A DNA stretch of 64,000 nt from Acuticoccus yangtzensis (GTDB lineage: Bacteria; Pseudomonadota; Alphaproteobacteria; Rhizobiales; Amorphaceae). The stretch is from NCBI RefSeq assembly GCF_001927245.1, contig NZ_MJUX01000001.1, positions 1 to 64,000 of the forward strand, written 5' to 3'. The notes beneath the pieces are model-generated. The model searched no databases. It was not told where the DNA came from and worked only from the letters and a program-made list of their open reading frames with translations. Positions within the stretch are counted from its first letter, which is position 1; each line of letters begins with the position of its first letter. Below, one piece after another: positions 41,143-51,878 of the stretch. Made by a program: the position numbers and the translations under genes.

Positions 41143-41837
<695 letters not shown>

Positions 41838-41850
41838 GGCGCTGTCATCC

Positions 41851-42062
41851 GAGGTTCGGGGCGGGGTCAAGTGCCCGCCCGGACCCACGCACAGTGCCCT
41901 CTCCAAAGAGAGGGCGCGAGCATGGGGAGGACGGGCACTTGACGCCGTTCCGAACCTCAACAGCCTTGCACCAGGTGTTCAGAGGGAGAGTGCTCTTCGC
42001 ACTCTCACACTGAACGCCTGCCCGCTGGCGAAGCGGGGGAGCGCGAGGGGGAACACCCTCGC
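41851..42062. repeat. Array of hairpins (palindromic intergenic element)
   Basis: An outer inverted repeat of 27-base arms (41851-41877 and 41932-41958) is interrupted by few mismatches and encloses gccctct-n6-agagggc (41896-41915). Next comes a compound hairpin from aggtgttcag (41973-41982) to ctgaacgcct (42010-42019) with the perfect inner stem agagtgc-tcttc-gcactct. Then cccgct / agcggg (42021-42037) and gcgaggg / ccctcgc (42043-42062). It fills the gap between livF and the cupin gene, both plus strand, so it could attenuate or process a long transcript. It resembles a palindromic repeat family more than a single terminator. Confidence 0.7.
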
Positions 42063-42131
42063 TGCAGCCTCGCCGCCGACACAGCGCTTCAAATTCAAGC
42101 CCCCACAGTCCCGCAACGAGGAGCCCCACCG

Positions 42132-42587
42132 ATGACCATGACCGCCGGCGTGACCAAGCATGGCGAAGGGATGGACGGGATCGTCTGGAACATTCTGGGC
42201 CAGACCTACGTCCCCAAGCAGCACAGCGAATCCTGCCTGTCGTGGCATGCGACCTTCCCGCCGGGGACGTTCGTTCCGCCGCACATCCACCCGACGCAGG
42301 ACGAGTTCATCTACATGCTGGAGGGCCGGCTCACCACGGTGCTGGAGGGCACCGAGGGCATCGCCGAGCCGGGCGACCTCATCCGCCTGCCGCGGGGCAA
42401 GCCGCACGGCCTCTTCAACAAGTCGGACGCCGCGGTCAAATGCGTCTTCTGGGTGACCCCGGCGGCGCGGCTGTACGATCTCTTCTGGGCGCTGCACAAT
42501 CTCGGCCCCGAGGCTGATCCGGCCGAGGTGGTCGCGCTTTCGGCCAAGCACGAGGTCGACTTCCTGCCGCCGCCGGACGACGCCTGA
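42132..42587 (+). CDS. Cupin-domain protein
   Basis: A 151-residue single-domain cupin. The metal-binding first motif is visible as PPHIHPTQDEFIYMLEGRL (two histidines and a glutamate), and the second as GDLIRLPRGKPHGLFN (histidine). It could be a small dioxygenase, an isomerase or a metal-binding accessory protein. GAGGAG lies 9 bases before the ATG. It is 15 bases upstream of the flavin monooxygenase gene and probably cotranscribed. Function unknown beyond the fold. Confidence 0.82.
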   Translation: MTMTAGVTKHGEGMDGIVWNILGQTYVPKQHSESCLSWHATFPPGTFVPPHIHPTQDEFIYMLEGRLTTVLEGTEGIAEPGDLIRLPRGKPHGLFNKSDAAVKCVFWVTPAARLYDLFWALHNLGPEADPAEVVALSAKHEVDFLPPPDDA

Positions 42588-42602
42588 TCGAGGGAGGGGT
42601 CC

Positions 42603-43880
42603 ATGAACGTCATCATCGCAGGCGCCGGTGTCGGCGGCCTCACCACGGCGCTGATGCTGCACCGCCGCGGCATCAGGGCGACGATCTACGAGCAGTCGCC
42701 GGCGGTGCGCGAGGTGGGGGTCGGCATCAACACCCTGCCCCACGCCATCAAGGAGCTGGCTGATCTCGGCCTCCTCGCGGCGCTCGACGTGGTGGCCCCG
42801 CGCACCCGCGAGCTCTTCTACTACAACCGTTACGGCCAGGAGGTCTGGTCAGAGCCCCGCGGGATCGACGCCGGGCACGACGTTCCGCAATTCTCCATCC
42901 ACCGCGGCCGGCTGCAGAAGGTGCTCTACGACGCGGTGATCCAGCGCCTCGGCCCCGGCGCGGTGAAGACGGGGCTCAGCCTCGCCGGTTTCATTGAGAA
43001 CGAGGGCGGGATCACCGCCCACTTTCTCGATTCGGCGGCGGGCGGTCCGGGGCTGACGGCGCGCGGGGACATCCTCATCTGCGCCGACGGCATCCACTCG
43101 GCCGGCCGGCGCAGGTTCTACCCGAACGAAGGGCCGCCGAAATGGAACGGCGTCCTCATGTGGCGCGGGGCGACGGAATTCACGCCCTGGCGCGACGGCC
43201 GGTCGATGGCGATCGGCGGCGGTATGGGCGCCAAGTTCGTGCTCTACCCGATCGCCCACGAGGCGGGCGGCAAGCAGCTCATGAACTGGGTCGTCAACAT
43301 CAAGATGGCGGACGGGGAGACCTCGCCGCCGCCGAAGGAAAGCTGGTCGCGCCCGGCGCAGCGCAGCCTGGTGCTCCCCTATGCGCGGCGCTTCAAGATC
43401 CCGGACTACGACGTGAACGCGCTCGTCGCCGCGACCGAACAGGCGTTCGAGTACCCGATGTGCGACCGCGACCCGCTGCCCCGGTGGACGCACGGGCGCG
43501 TGACGCTGCTCGGCGACGCGGCGCATCCGATGTACCCCGTCGGCTCCAACGGCGCCTCCCAGGCGATCCTGGACGCGCGGTGTCTGGCGGACGCGCTGCA
43601 GCGGGCCGAGCATCCCCACCAGGCGCTTCACGCCTACGAGGCGGAGCGGCTGCCGAAAACCGCGGAGGTCGTCGCGCTCAACCGCAAAGGCGGGCCGGAA
43701 CGGGTGATCGACGAGGCGGAGAAGCGCGCCCCCGGCGGGTTCGACGCGATCGACAAGGTGATGAGCCGGGCCGAACGCGCGGCGATCGTCGGCGGCTATG
43801 CCGGCACGGCGGGGTTTGCCAGCGGCGAGCAGCGGCGCGGCACGCCCCACCTCCTCTCGGCCCCGGTCGCCGCCCAATAA
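42603..43880 (+). CDS. FAD-dependent aromatic monooxygenase (PhzS-like)
   Basis: A 425-residue class A flavin hydroxylase. VIIAGAGVGGLTTALMLHRRG is the FAD/NAD(P)H Rossmann start, DILICADGIHSAGRRRFYP the second motif, and RVTLLGDAAHPMYPVGSNG the third FAD motif. The whole resembles the flavin-dependent oxidoreductases related to PhzS and salicylate hydroxylases, which hydroxylate or oxidatively decarboxylate aromatic acids. GGAGG lies just before the ATG. It may provide an entry or side reaction to the aryl-CoA pathway, but its substrate cannot be inferred. Confidence 0.87.
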   Translation: MNVIIAGAGVGGLTTALMLHRRGIRATIYEQSPAVREVGVGINTLPHAIKELADLGLLAALDVVAPRTRELFYYNRYGQEVWSEPRGIDAGHDVPQFSIHRGRLQKVLYDAVIQRLGPGAVKTGLSLAGFIENEGGITAHFLDSAAGGPGLTARGDILICADGIHSAGRRRFYPNEGPPKWNGVLMWRGATEFTPWRDGRSMAIGGGMGAKFVLYPIAHEAGGKQLMNWVVNIKMADGETSPPPKESWSRPAQRSLVLPYARRFKIPDYDVNALVAATEQAFEYPMCDRDPLPRWTHGRVTLLGDAAHPMYPVGSNGASQAILDARCLADALQRAEHPHQALHAYEAERLPKTAEVVALNRKGGPERVIDEAEKRAPGGFDAIDKVMSRAERAAIVGGYAGTAGFASGEQRRGTPHLLSAPVAAQ

Positions 43881-43972
43881 GGCGCACCGGGCGCACCGAG
43901 CGCACCGGGCGACCGGCCCTCACCCGCGACGGCGGCGCGCCGCCGCGTTCTGCTTGCGGAGCCGCGACAATA

Positions 43973-43990
43973 TAGTTTAGGCTTCAAACA
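43973..43990 (+). promoter_or_regulatory. Operator-like motif upstream of the SDR-MarR operon
   Basis: The sequence tagtttaggcttcaaaca contains gttt-aggcttc-aaac, an inverted repeat, and shares TTTAGGCTT plus a following AAAC with 34449-34466. It lies about 20 bases before the GTG start of the SDR gene, a position suited to autoregulation by the MarR protein encoded next. Binding is a prediction. Confidence 0.4.
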
Positions 43991-44009
43991 TCAGCCGCCC
44001 GAAACATAC

Positions 44010-44774
44010 GTGAGCGCGCCACTGACCCACCCCCGCCATATCCTCGTCACCGGCGCCACACGCGGTATCGGCCGGGCCATCGCCGCGGCCTTCGTCGCGG
44101 ACGGGGCCCGCGTCACCGTGCTCGGCCGCACGCCGGACAGCGCCGCCGCAGCCGCCACCACGCTCGGCGCCGCCGCCAGCGTCGCCGCCGACGTGACGGA
44201 CGCTGCGGCGCTCACCGCCGCCATCCACACCGCCGCCGACGCCGCCCCGATCGACGTTCTCGTCAACAACGCAGGCGGCGCCGGCACCGCCCCCCTCTCC
44301 CGCATCACCGTCGACGCGCTGCGGGCCATGATGGCACTCAACGTCGAACCTGTGCTGACCGCGGCCCAGGCCGTCGTCCCCGCCATGAAGGCGTGCGGCT
44401 CCGGCCGGATCATCACCATCGCCTCCACCGCGGGGTTGAAGGGCTACCCTTACGTGGCGGCCTATACGGCGGCCAAGCACGCCGCCGTCGGCCTCACCCG
44501 CGCGCTCGCCGCCGAACTCGCCACCACGGGCATCACCGTCAACGCCGTCTGCCCCGGCTTCACCGACACCGACCTCGTCGCCGGATCCATCGCCGCGCTG
44601 ACCGAAAAGACAGGGCGCGACCCGGCCGACCTCCTCGCCGAATTCACCAAGGTGAACCCCATGGGCCGCCTCATCGCGCCGGACGAGGTGGCCGCGGCGG
44701 TCCTGTGGCTCGCCAGCCCCGCAGCCGCCAGCGTCACCGGCCAAACCATCGCCGTCGACGGAGGCGAGACATGA
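44010..44774 (+). CDS. Short-chain dehydrogenase/reductase (3-hydroxyacyl-CoA dehydrogenase-like)
   Basis: A 254-residue classical [21 protein letters not shown] is the cofactor motif, [11 protein letters not shown] the NNAG motif, [23 protein letters not shown] the catalytic Ser-Tyr-Lys and [13 protein letters not shown] the C-terminal signature. It probably oxidises a hydroxy group on an acyl-CoA or cyclic intermediate of the pathway. The start is a GTG (44010); its stop overlaps the MarR start (ATGA), beginning a run of six coupled or nearly coupled genes. Confidence 0.9.
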   Translation: MSAPLTHPRHILVTGATRGIGRAIAAAFVADGARVTVLGRTPDSAAAAATTLGAAASVAADVTDAAALTAAIHTAADAAPIDVLVNNAGGAGTAPLSRITVDALRAMMALNVEPVLTAAQAVVPAMKACGSGRIITIASTAGLKGYPYVAAYTAAKHAAVGLTRALAAELATTGITVNAVCPGFTDTDLVAGSIAALTEKTGRDPADLLAEFTKVNPMGRLIAPDEVAAAVLWLASPAAASVTGQTIAVDGGET

Positions 44775-45322
44775 GCACCCAAAGCCCCGACCAGCCCCAG
44801 GCCGCTGCCCTCGCCGACGACGTGACCGCCATCGTCGAAGCGCACCCGGACCATTCGGACGAGCTGCGCCTGTGGCTGCGGCTCCTCGCCGTCTCCAACC
44901 TCATCGAGGCGGAAATCCGCCGCCGCCTGCGCGAGCGTTTCGCCACAACGCTGCCCCGCTTCGACCTGATGGCCCAGCTCGAACGCGCGCCGGACGGCAT
45001 CCTGCTCGGCGAACTCTCGCGCCGCATGATGGTCTCCAACGGCAACGTCACCGGCCTCGTCGAACGGCTCGCCCTCGAAGGCCACATCGTGCGCGAAACG
45101 CCGGAGACGGACCGCAGAGCCACCCGCGTGCGCCTCACCGCGGAAGGCCGCTCCGCCTTCGCCGCCATGGCGGAGGAACACTCCGGCTGGGTGGCCGAAC
45201 TCCTCGCAGGCCTCGGCGAAAGCGACGTCGCCGACCTCTACCGCCGCCTCGGCGACCTCAAGGCCTCGGTCACGTCCGCCACCGCAGCGCCGCCCCCCCA
45301 GAAGCCGACCGGAGACGCCTGA
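44771..45322 (+). CDS. MarR-family transcriptional regulator
   Basis: A 183-residue winged-helix regulator. [20 protein letters not shown] and [20 protein letters not shown] form the helix-turn-helix, and [19 protein letters not shown] the wing with its conserved D-R pair. Many relatives control aromatic catabolism and are released from DNA by an aryl-CoA intermediate. It overlaps the SDR gene (ATGA) and the crotonase gene (TGATG), so it is made with the enzymes. Candidate operators are at 34449-34466 and 43973-43990. Confidence 0.92.
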   Translation: MSTQSPDQPQAAALADDVTAIVEAHPDHSDELRLWLRLLAVSNLIEAEIRRRLRERFATTLPRFDLMAQLERAPDGILLGELSRRMMVSNGNVTGLVERLALEGHIVRETPETDRRATRVRLTAEGRSAFAAMAEEHSGWVAELLAGLGESDVADLYRRLGDLKASVTSATAAPPPQKPTGDA

Positions 45323-46151
45323 TGCACCAGAACCCGATCGCCGCGCCGCTGGCGGGCTTCACCCCCGGCCACTTCGGATGGAGCGTCGCCGGCCCCGTCG
45401 CCACCGTCACCCTCCACCGGCCCGAGCGCAAAAACCCGCTCACCTTCGACAGCTACGCCGAACTGCGCGACACCTTCCGGGCGCTGCGTCACGACACGGA
45501 CATCAAGGCCGTCATCGTCACCGGGGCGGGCGGCAACTTCTCCTCCGGCGGCGACGTGTTCGAGATCATCGAGCCGCTCACCAAGATGACCCCGTCCGAT
45601 CTCCACCGCTTCACCACCATGACGGGCGATCTCGTCAAAGAAATGCGCGCCTGCCCGCAGCCGGTCATCGCCGCCGTCGAGGGCGTGTGCGCCGGCGCGG
45701 GGGCCATTATCGCCATGGCGTCGGACCTGCGGGTTGCGGGCGCGGGCGCCAAGGTCGCCTTCCTCTTCAACAAGGTGGGCCTCGCGGGGTGCGACATGGG
45801 GGCGTGCGCGATGCTGCCGCGCATCATCGGCCAGGGCCGCGCCTCGGACCTTCTCTACACCGGCCGCTTCATGCCCGCCGAGGAGGGCGAGCGCTGGGGC
45901 TTCTTCAACCGCCTCACCGGCACCGGCGAGGCGCTGACCGCGGCCGAGGAGCTCGCCGCCGCCATCACCGCCGGGCCGACCTTCGCCAACGGCATCACCA
46001 AGAAGATGCTGCACATGGAATGGGCCATGGGCGTCGACGAGGCGATCGACGCAGAGGCGTTGGCTCAAGCGTTCTGCATGACCACGGGTGACTTCACCCG
46101 CGCCTTCAACGCCTTTGCTGCGAAGCAGAAGCCGGTGTTCGAGGGCAACTG

Positions 46152-46152
<1 letters not shown>
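45322..46152 (+). CDS. Crotonase-fold protein lacking the usual hydratase glutamates
   Basis: A 276-residue enoyl-CoA hydratase/isomerase superfamily member. [15 protein letters not shown] supplies the CoA-oxyanion hole. The two glutamates of crotonase are not present: GGGCELA is replaced by GAGAIIA and QPEILLG by FNKVGLAG. An aspartate is retained in [12 protein letters not shown], at the place of the third acidic residue of dienoyl-CoA isomerases. So it is probably not a plain hydratase; isomerase, ring hydrolase or deaminating lyase chemistry are options in an aryl-CoA pathway. TGATG overlaps couple it to the MarR and acyl-CoA dehydrogenase genes. Confidence 0.85.
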
Positions 46153-47339
<1,187 letters not shown>

Positions 47340-47402
47340 AACGTCAGCGCATCTTGTCCGCGCTCTGAAAAGCGCGGGATGCCCTAGCCGATTGGAGGCG
47401 TC

Positions 47403-49064
47403 ATGCCGTCGTCCTGTCACGTCGACACCTTCGTTCTCGACAATCTGCCGCCCACGCACCAGCAGCCGGACTTCATCAACCTCGACCGGCTCGGCTATCC
47501 CGAGATGCTGAACGCCACGGTGGAGCTGGTGGACCGGCACGTGGCCGAAGGGCGCGGCGACCGCATGGCGCTGAAGGCCCCCGGCGGCATCGCGTGGACC
47601 TACGCCGACCTCTCCGCCATGATCGACCGCATGGCCCGCGTGCTGACCGAAAAGCTCGGCATGGTGCCCGGCAACCGCGTGCTGCTGCGATCGGCCAACA
47701 ACCCCACCAAGGTCGCCCTCTACATGGCGATCATCAAGGCGGGCGGCATCGTCGTCGCCACCATGCCGCTGCTGCGCGCGGGCGAGATCGTCAAGGCGCT
47801 CGACAAGGCGGAGATCGGCCTCGCCTTCTGCGACGCCAAGCTGATCACCGAGATGCAACGCGCCGCCGACATGGCGCAAAAGCCCTGCCGCATCGTGACA
47901 TGGGAGGGGACGGTGGGAGACGGGAGCGGCGGCGAACTCGGCGCCATGCTCCACGGTGTCACCGGGCCGTTCCAGGCCGCGCCCACCCGCGCCGACGACC
48001 CGTGCCTGCTCGGCTTCACCTCCGGCACGACGGGGATGCCCAAGGCCACCATCCACTATCAGCGCGACCTCCTCGTCATCTGCGACGGCTACGCCAAGGA
48101 GATCCTGCGCGCCGAGCCGTCGGACGTCTTCATCGGCTCACCTCCGCTCGCCTTCACCTTCGGCCTCGGCGGGCTGGTGCTCTTTCCCTTCCGCGTCGGT
48201 GCCTCGGCGGTGCTGCTCGAAAAGGCTGGCCCGCCGGACCTTGCCGCCGCGATCCCCGAATACGGCGCCACCATCACCTTCACCGCGCCGACCGCCTACC
48301 GGGCGATGATCCCGCTCGCCGCCACCCACGATTTCTCCTCCCTGCGCAAATGCGTGTCCGCAGGGGAAACCTGCCCGCGCCCCACCTTCGACGCGTGGAA
48401 GGCCGCGACGGGCCTCCCCCTGATGGACGGCATCGGCGCGACGGAGATGCTCCACATCTTCATCGCCGCGCGCGAGGAGGACATCCGCCCCGGCGCCACC
48501 GGCAAGCCCGTCCCCGGCTACGAGGCGATGGTGCTGGACGCGGACGGCAACCCCGCCCCCACCGGCACACCCGGCCGCCTCGCCGTGAAGGGCCCCATCG
48601 GCTGCCGCTACCTCGCCGACGAGAGGCAGGCCAAATACGTCGAGAACGGCTGGAACATCACCGGCGACACCTACATCCAGGACGCCGACGGCTACTTCTG
48701 GTTCCAGGCCCGCAACGACGACATGATCGTCTCCTCCGGCTACAACATCGCCGGGCCCGAGGTGGAAGCCGCGCTCCTCGCCCACCCCGCCGTGGCCGAG
48801 ACCGGCGTCGTCGGCGCGCCGGACGCCGAGCGCGGCATGATCGTCAAAGCCTACGTGGTGCTGCGGGACGGCTTCACCGCCGCCGACGCGGCCATGGTCA
48901 AAACCCTGCAGGACCACGTGAAGGCGGAGCTGGCGCCCTACAAATATCCGCGCGCCGTCGCCTTCGTGGACGCGTTGCCCAAGACCGAATCCGGCAAATT
49001 GCAGAGGTTCGCCCTGCGCCAGCGCGCTGCGGCCGAACCCGCCACCGAGGGAGAATTGTCGTGA
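47403..49064 (+). CDS. Benzoate-type CoA ligase (2-aminobenzoate-CoA ligase candidate)
   Basis: A 553-residue adenylate-forming enzyme. LGFTSGTTGMPKATIHYQRD (near residue 205) is the P-loop, DGIGATEMLHIFIAAR the aromatic-acid-ligase form of the second motif, NGWNITGDTYIQDADGYFWF the hinge region and PKTESGKLQRFALRQ holds the adenylation lysine. The closest families are benzoate- and aminobenzoate-CoA ligases. It would activate the imported aromatic acid for the fused monooxygenase/reductase. Its stop overlaps the GTG of the RidA-like gene. Substrate choice among benzoate, anthranilate and salicylate is open; context favours anthranilate. Confidence 0.88.
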   Translation: MPSSCHVDTFVLDNLPPTHQQPDFINLDRLGYPEMLNATVELVDRHVAEGRGDRMALKAPGGIAWTYADLSAMIDRMARVLTEKLGMVPGNRVLLRSANNPTKVALYMAIIKAGGIVVATMPLLRAGEIVKALDKAEIGLAFCDAKLITEMQRAADMAQKPCRIVTWEGTVGDGSGGELGAMLHGVTGPFQAAPTRADDPCLLGFTSGTTGMPKATIHYQRDLLVICDGYAKEILRAEPSDVFIGSPPLAFTFGLGGLVLFPFRVGASAVLLEKAGPPDLAAAIPEYGATITFTAPTAYRAMIPLAATHDFSSLRKCVSAGETCPRPTFDAWKAATGLPLMDGIGATEMLHIFIAAREEDIRPGATGKPVPGYEAMVLDADGNPAPTGTPGRLAVKGPIGCRYLADERQAKYVENGWNITGDTYIQDADGYFWFQARNDDMIVSSGYNIAGPEVEAALLAHPAVAETGVVGAPDAERGMIVKAYVVLRDGFTAADAAMVKTLQDHVKAELAPYKYPRAVAFVDALPKTESGKLQRFALRQRAAAEPATEGELS

Positions 49065-49495
49065 GCGAGCCCAGCCCCAAACCCGGCACGCTGACCGTGC
49101 TGCAACCGCCGGGCTGGAAGAAGCCGAAGGGCTACTCCAACGGCATGGCCGGGCGCGGCACACTGGTCTTCACCGGCGGCCTCATCGGCTGGGACGCGGA
49201 CGAGACGTTCGCCGATGGCTTCGTCCCCCAGGTCCGCCAGGCACTGCAGAACGTCCTCGCCGTACTGGCGGAGGCGGGCGGCGAGGCGCAGCACATCGCC
49301 CGCCTCACCTGGTACGTGCGCTCGGTCGACGGTTACCGCGCCTCGCTCGCCGATCTCGGCGCGGTTTACCGGGAGGTGATTGGCCGCCACTATCCTGCGA
49401 TGGCGCTGGTGGAGGTCTCGAATCTCGTCGAACCCCAGGCGCTGGTGGAGATCGAGGCGACGGCCATCGTGCCGGACCGCCCGCAAGGAGCCTGA
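49061..49495 (+). CDS. RidA/YjgF/TdcF-family protein without the canonical arginine
   Basis: A 144-residue trimer-forming fold. KGYSNGMAGRGTLVFTGGLI and MALVEVSNLVEPQALVEIEA match the family. In archetypal RidA the second segment reads PARSAVEV, where the arginine binds the imine or enamine substrate; here it is PAMALVEV, so that arginine is missing, as in several Rid subfamilies. RidA-type proteins hydrolyse enamines or imines, which would suit deamination of a ring-reduced 2-amino intermediate. The GTG start overlaps the ligase stop. Confidence 0.85.
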   Translation: MSEPSPKPGTLTVLQPPGWKKPKGYSNGMAGRGTLVFTGGLIGWDADETFADGFVPQVRQALQNVLAVLAEAGGEAQHIARLTWYVRSVDGYRASLADLGAVYREVIGRHYPAMALVEVSNLVEPQALVEIEATAIVPDRPQGA

Positions 49496-49497
49496 AC

Positions 49498-50349
49498 GTG
49501 ACCGAAGACTGGATCTGGACCGGCGGTGACCCCGTCACCGACATCGACGCCGCATGGGACAACGGCGCCGTCATCATCGACGCCGGATCCTACACGCCGC
49601 GCTGGGCGGGCGAGGCGGAAGCCTTTCGCGAGACGCTGGGCGCGGCCGGCCGCACGCGACTCGCCGTCCCCTACGGCCCCGCCCCGCGCCAGCACTACGA
49701 CCTGTTCCTCCCCGAAGGAACGCCGAAAGGCCTCTCCGTCTTCGTCCACGGCGGCTACTGGAAGGCGCAGGCGATCGGCAACTGGTCGCACTTTGCCGCC
49801 GGCGCCCTGTCGCGCGGCTTCGCGGTGGCGATGCCCGAATATACCCTCTGCCCCGAGGTGAAGATCCCCGACATCACCCGCCAGATCGGCGCCTTCCTCG
49901 ACCACATCGCTGGTGAGATCCAAGGGCCGATCAACCTCTCCGGCCACTCCGCGGGCGGGCATCTCGTCACGCGCATGCTGTGCGAAGGCGCGCCGCTGCG
50001 GGCGGAGACGATGGCGCGCATCGGCGCCGCCGTGTCGATCAGCGGCGTGCATGACCTGCGCTGCCTCATTCCGGGGTCGATGAACGAGATCCTCGGCCTC
50101 GACCTTGCGACCGCCCGCGCCGAGAGCCCTTGCCTGCTGGAGCCGCGTTCGGGGATCGACCTCACCTGCATCGTCGGCGGTGCGGAGCTGACCGAGTTCC
50201 GTCGCCAGAACGCGCTGCTCGCCAATGTGTGGCACGGCTTGGGGGCGATCACGCGGGCGATAGAGCTTCCCGGCCGCCACCACTTCGACGTGGTCGATTC
50301 GCTGCTCGATCCCTCCAGCACGATGGTCGAGACGCTGACGCGCGAATAG
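49498..50349 (+). CDS. Alpha/beta hydrolase, kynurenine-formamidase-like
   Basis: A 283-residue alpha/beta hydrolase. SVFVHGGYWKAQ is the HGGYW oxyanion motif of the serine-type N-formylkynurenine formamidases. NLSGHSAGGHLVTRML holds the nucleophile and LPGRHHFDVVDSL the probable histidine. Formamidase would link tryptophan breakdown (formylkynurenine, kynurenine, anthranilate) to the aminobenzoyl-CoA genes upstream, but no tryptophan dioxygenase or kynureninase is present, so another ester or amide is possible. The GTG start follows the RidA stop by 2 bases with AAGGAG 7 bases before it. It is the last gene of the catabolic run. Confidence 0.85.
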   Translation: MTEDWIWTGGDPVTDIDAAWDNGAVIIDAGSYTPRWAGEAEAFRETLGAAGRTRLAVPYGPAPRQHYDLFLPEGTPKGLSVFVHGGYWKAQAIGNWSHFAAGALSRGFAVAMPEYTLCPEVKIPDITRQIGAFLDHIAGEIQGPINLSGHSAGGHLVTRMLCEGAPLRAETMARIGAAVSISGVHDLRCLIPGSMNEILGLDLATARAESPCLLEPRSGIDLTCIVGGAELTEFRRQNALLANVWHGLGAITRAIELPGRHHFDVVDSLLDPSSTMVETLTRE

Positions 50350-50453
50350 GCGCCTCCGCCCCGCACCGGCACCCGGACCCCTGGGGCGCCCGCATCGCGC
50401 GGCGCCCCTCAACGCCGCGGCCGAGCGCGATGGGTGGCGCCTAGCGGCGTGGA

Positions 50454-50606
50454 TCAGCCGAAGATGTAGGACAGGACCGTCAGCACCACGACCACGGCGA
50501 CGCCGAGGCCGCCGAGGGTGATCGCCATGCCGGTCCCCATCGCCTCCAGCTTGCCGCGCGGGTCAGCCGTGGGCGTCTTCTTCGCGGCGGGGATCTTCTT
50601 GCTCAT
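50454..50606 (-). CDS. Small membrane protein, 50 residues
   Basis: The minus strand from the ATG at 50606 encodes a lysine-rich N-terminus (MSKKIPAAKKTPTADPRGKL) followed by one hydrophobic helix (MAITLGGLGVAVVVVLTVL) and a short end SYIFG. It would be a single-pass membrane protein with a basic cytoplasmic N-terminus. It lies 39 bases downstream of nuoI in the same orientation, so it may be cotranscribed with the complex I genes, in the place where nuoJ would be expected. I know no family for it. Codon use is normal for the genome. Confidence 0.6.
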   Translation of the reverse strand: MSKKIPAAKKTPTADPRGKLEAMGTGMAITLGGLGVAVVVVLTVLSYIFG

Positions 50607-50645
50607 GAGCGCGGACCGGCGGGCGGGCGAACGAACGGACGCGGC

Positions 50646-51143
50646 TTAGCGGTAAGGCGCGTCGGCGGCGATGTTGGCCGCAATCTCACGCTCCCAACGG
50701 TCACCATTCGCCAGCAGCTTCTCCTTGTTGTAGAGCAGCTCCTCGCGCGTCTCGGTCGAAAACTCGAAGTTGGGGCCTTCGACGATGGCGTCCACCGGGC
50801 ACGCCTCCTGGCACAGCCCGCAATAGATGCACTTCACCATGTCGATGTCGTACCGCGTGGTGCGGCGGGTGCCGTCGTTACGGCGCGGACCGGCCTCGAT
50901 GGTGATGGCCTGGGCCGGGCACACCGCCTCGCACAGCTTGCAGGCAATGCAGCGCTCCTCGCCGTTCGGGTAGCGGCGTAGCGCGTGCTCGCCCCGGAAA
51001 CGCGGGGAAATGGGGTTCTTCTCGAACGGGTAATTCACCGTCGACTTCGGCTTGAAGAAGTACCGCATTCCCAGGAAGAAGGCGGAGACGAACTCCGTCA
51101 GGAAGATGGACTTCGCGGTGCCCTGAAGCGTGGCCATGATCAA
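50646..51143 (-). CDS. nuoI: NADH-quinone oxidoreductase subunit I
   Basis: A 165-residue iron-sulfur subunit in the peripheral arm of complex I. It carries two 4Fe-4S motifs, [16 protein letters not shown] and [16 protein letters not shown] (clusters N6a and N6b). [21 protein letters not shown] is the usual N-terminal amphipathic part. Length and sequence are normal. It is separated from nuoH by a GFA-family gene and a 251-base gap, and nuoJ does not follow. Confidence 0.96.
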   Translation of the reverse strand: MIMATLQGTAKSIFLTEFVSAFFLGMRYFFKPKSTVNYPFEKNPISPRFRGEHALRRYPNGEERCIACKLCEAVCPAQAITIEAGPRRNDGTRRTTRYDIDMVKCIYCGLCQEACPVDAIVEGPNFEFSTETREELLYNKEKLLANGDRWEREIAANIAADAPYR

Positions 51144-51230
51144 CTCGATCCGTTCGGACGTAGACGTGTTCTAATTGGCGCGAATGGGCCGCGGCTGCAA
51201 CGCCGAATAGACCCGAAGGGGCTCGCCGCC

Positions 51231-51255
51231 GCCGGAAAGCCCAATTTTTTCCGGC
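51231..51255. other. Hairpin in the GFA-nuoI spacer
   Basis: Perfect 8-base arms gccggaaa (51231-51238) and tttccggc (51248-51255) enclose a 9-base loop. There is no T-run after the stem on the minus strand, so it is not a standard terminator. It could be a transcript-processing or leader structure upstream of nuoI. The rest of 51144-51394 shows no gene. Confidence 0.4.
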
Positions 51256-51394
51256 GTCGACGCCAGCCTTGATGCAGTTTGCCGCGCCCCCATGCCCGCT
51301 GTCGCCACCCCCTGCGACGCGGCCGCGGGCGCACCCGGCCGACGCGTCGTCCCACGCGGCCCCATCGCGTGTCGACGGCCCTCCCGCTGCCGCC

Positions 51395-51874
51395 TCAATG
51401 GAGCGGCCCGCGCGGTCGTTTGACGATCTCGGCGCGCGCGCCGCCGGCAATGTCCGCCGGGTCCGTGCGAGGCAGGCGCAGCCGCGAATAGGTGTCGAAC
51501 GTCGGAAGGCGGTCGTCGACCCCCACGCCGGTCACGCGCTCGCTCCAGAACGCATGCGCCTCAGCCACCACCCTATCCGGCTCGCTCACGAACGCGCCGT
51601 TGATGTAGAGCTCCTCACGCACCATCGACCTGTCACGGTAGAGGACGTGCGCCCCGCACACGGCGCAGAAGCCGCGCGTCACCCAGAGCGATCGGCCCGG
51701 CCGCCATGAGACGACGCCGGACACGGCAACCGCCGCCACCGGAAAGCCGGCCCACAAGGTGACCGGAGCGCCACTCGCGTCGCGGCACTCCCCGCAGTGA
51801 CAATAGACCGTCCACGCGGCGGCACCGTCGATGGAAAACGAGAGCGCTCCGCAAGGGCACGCTCCCGTGATCAC
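51395..51874 (-). CDS. GFA-family (CENP-V/glutathione-dependent formaldehyde-activating) protein
   Basis: A 159-residue zinc protein. The cysteine sets TGACPCGAL, YCHCGECRDASG and FCAVCGAHVLY give the two zinc sites of the family. The best-known member adds glutathione to formaldehyde, but most members are uncharacterised. It starts 4 bases after the nuoH stop, so it is in the nuo transcript although it is not a complex I subunit. Confidence 0.88.
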   Translation of the reverse strand: MITGACPCGALSFSIDGAAAWTVYCHCGECRDASGAPVTLWAGFPVAAVAVSGVVSWRPGRSLWVTRGFCAVCGAHVLYRDRSMVREELYINGAFVSEPDRVVAEAHAFWSERVTGVGVDDRLPTFDTYSRLRLPRTDPADIAGGARAEIVKRPRGPLH

Positions 51875-51878
51875 CGGA

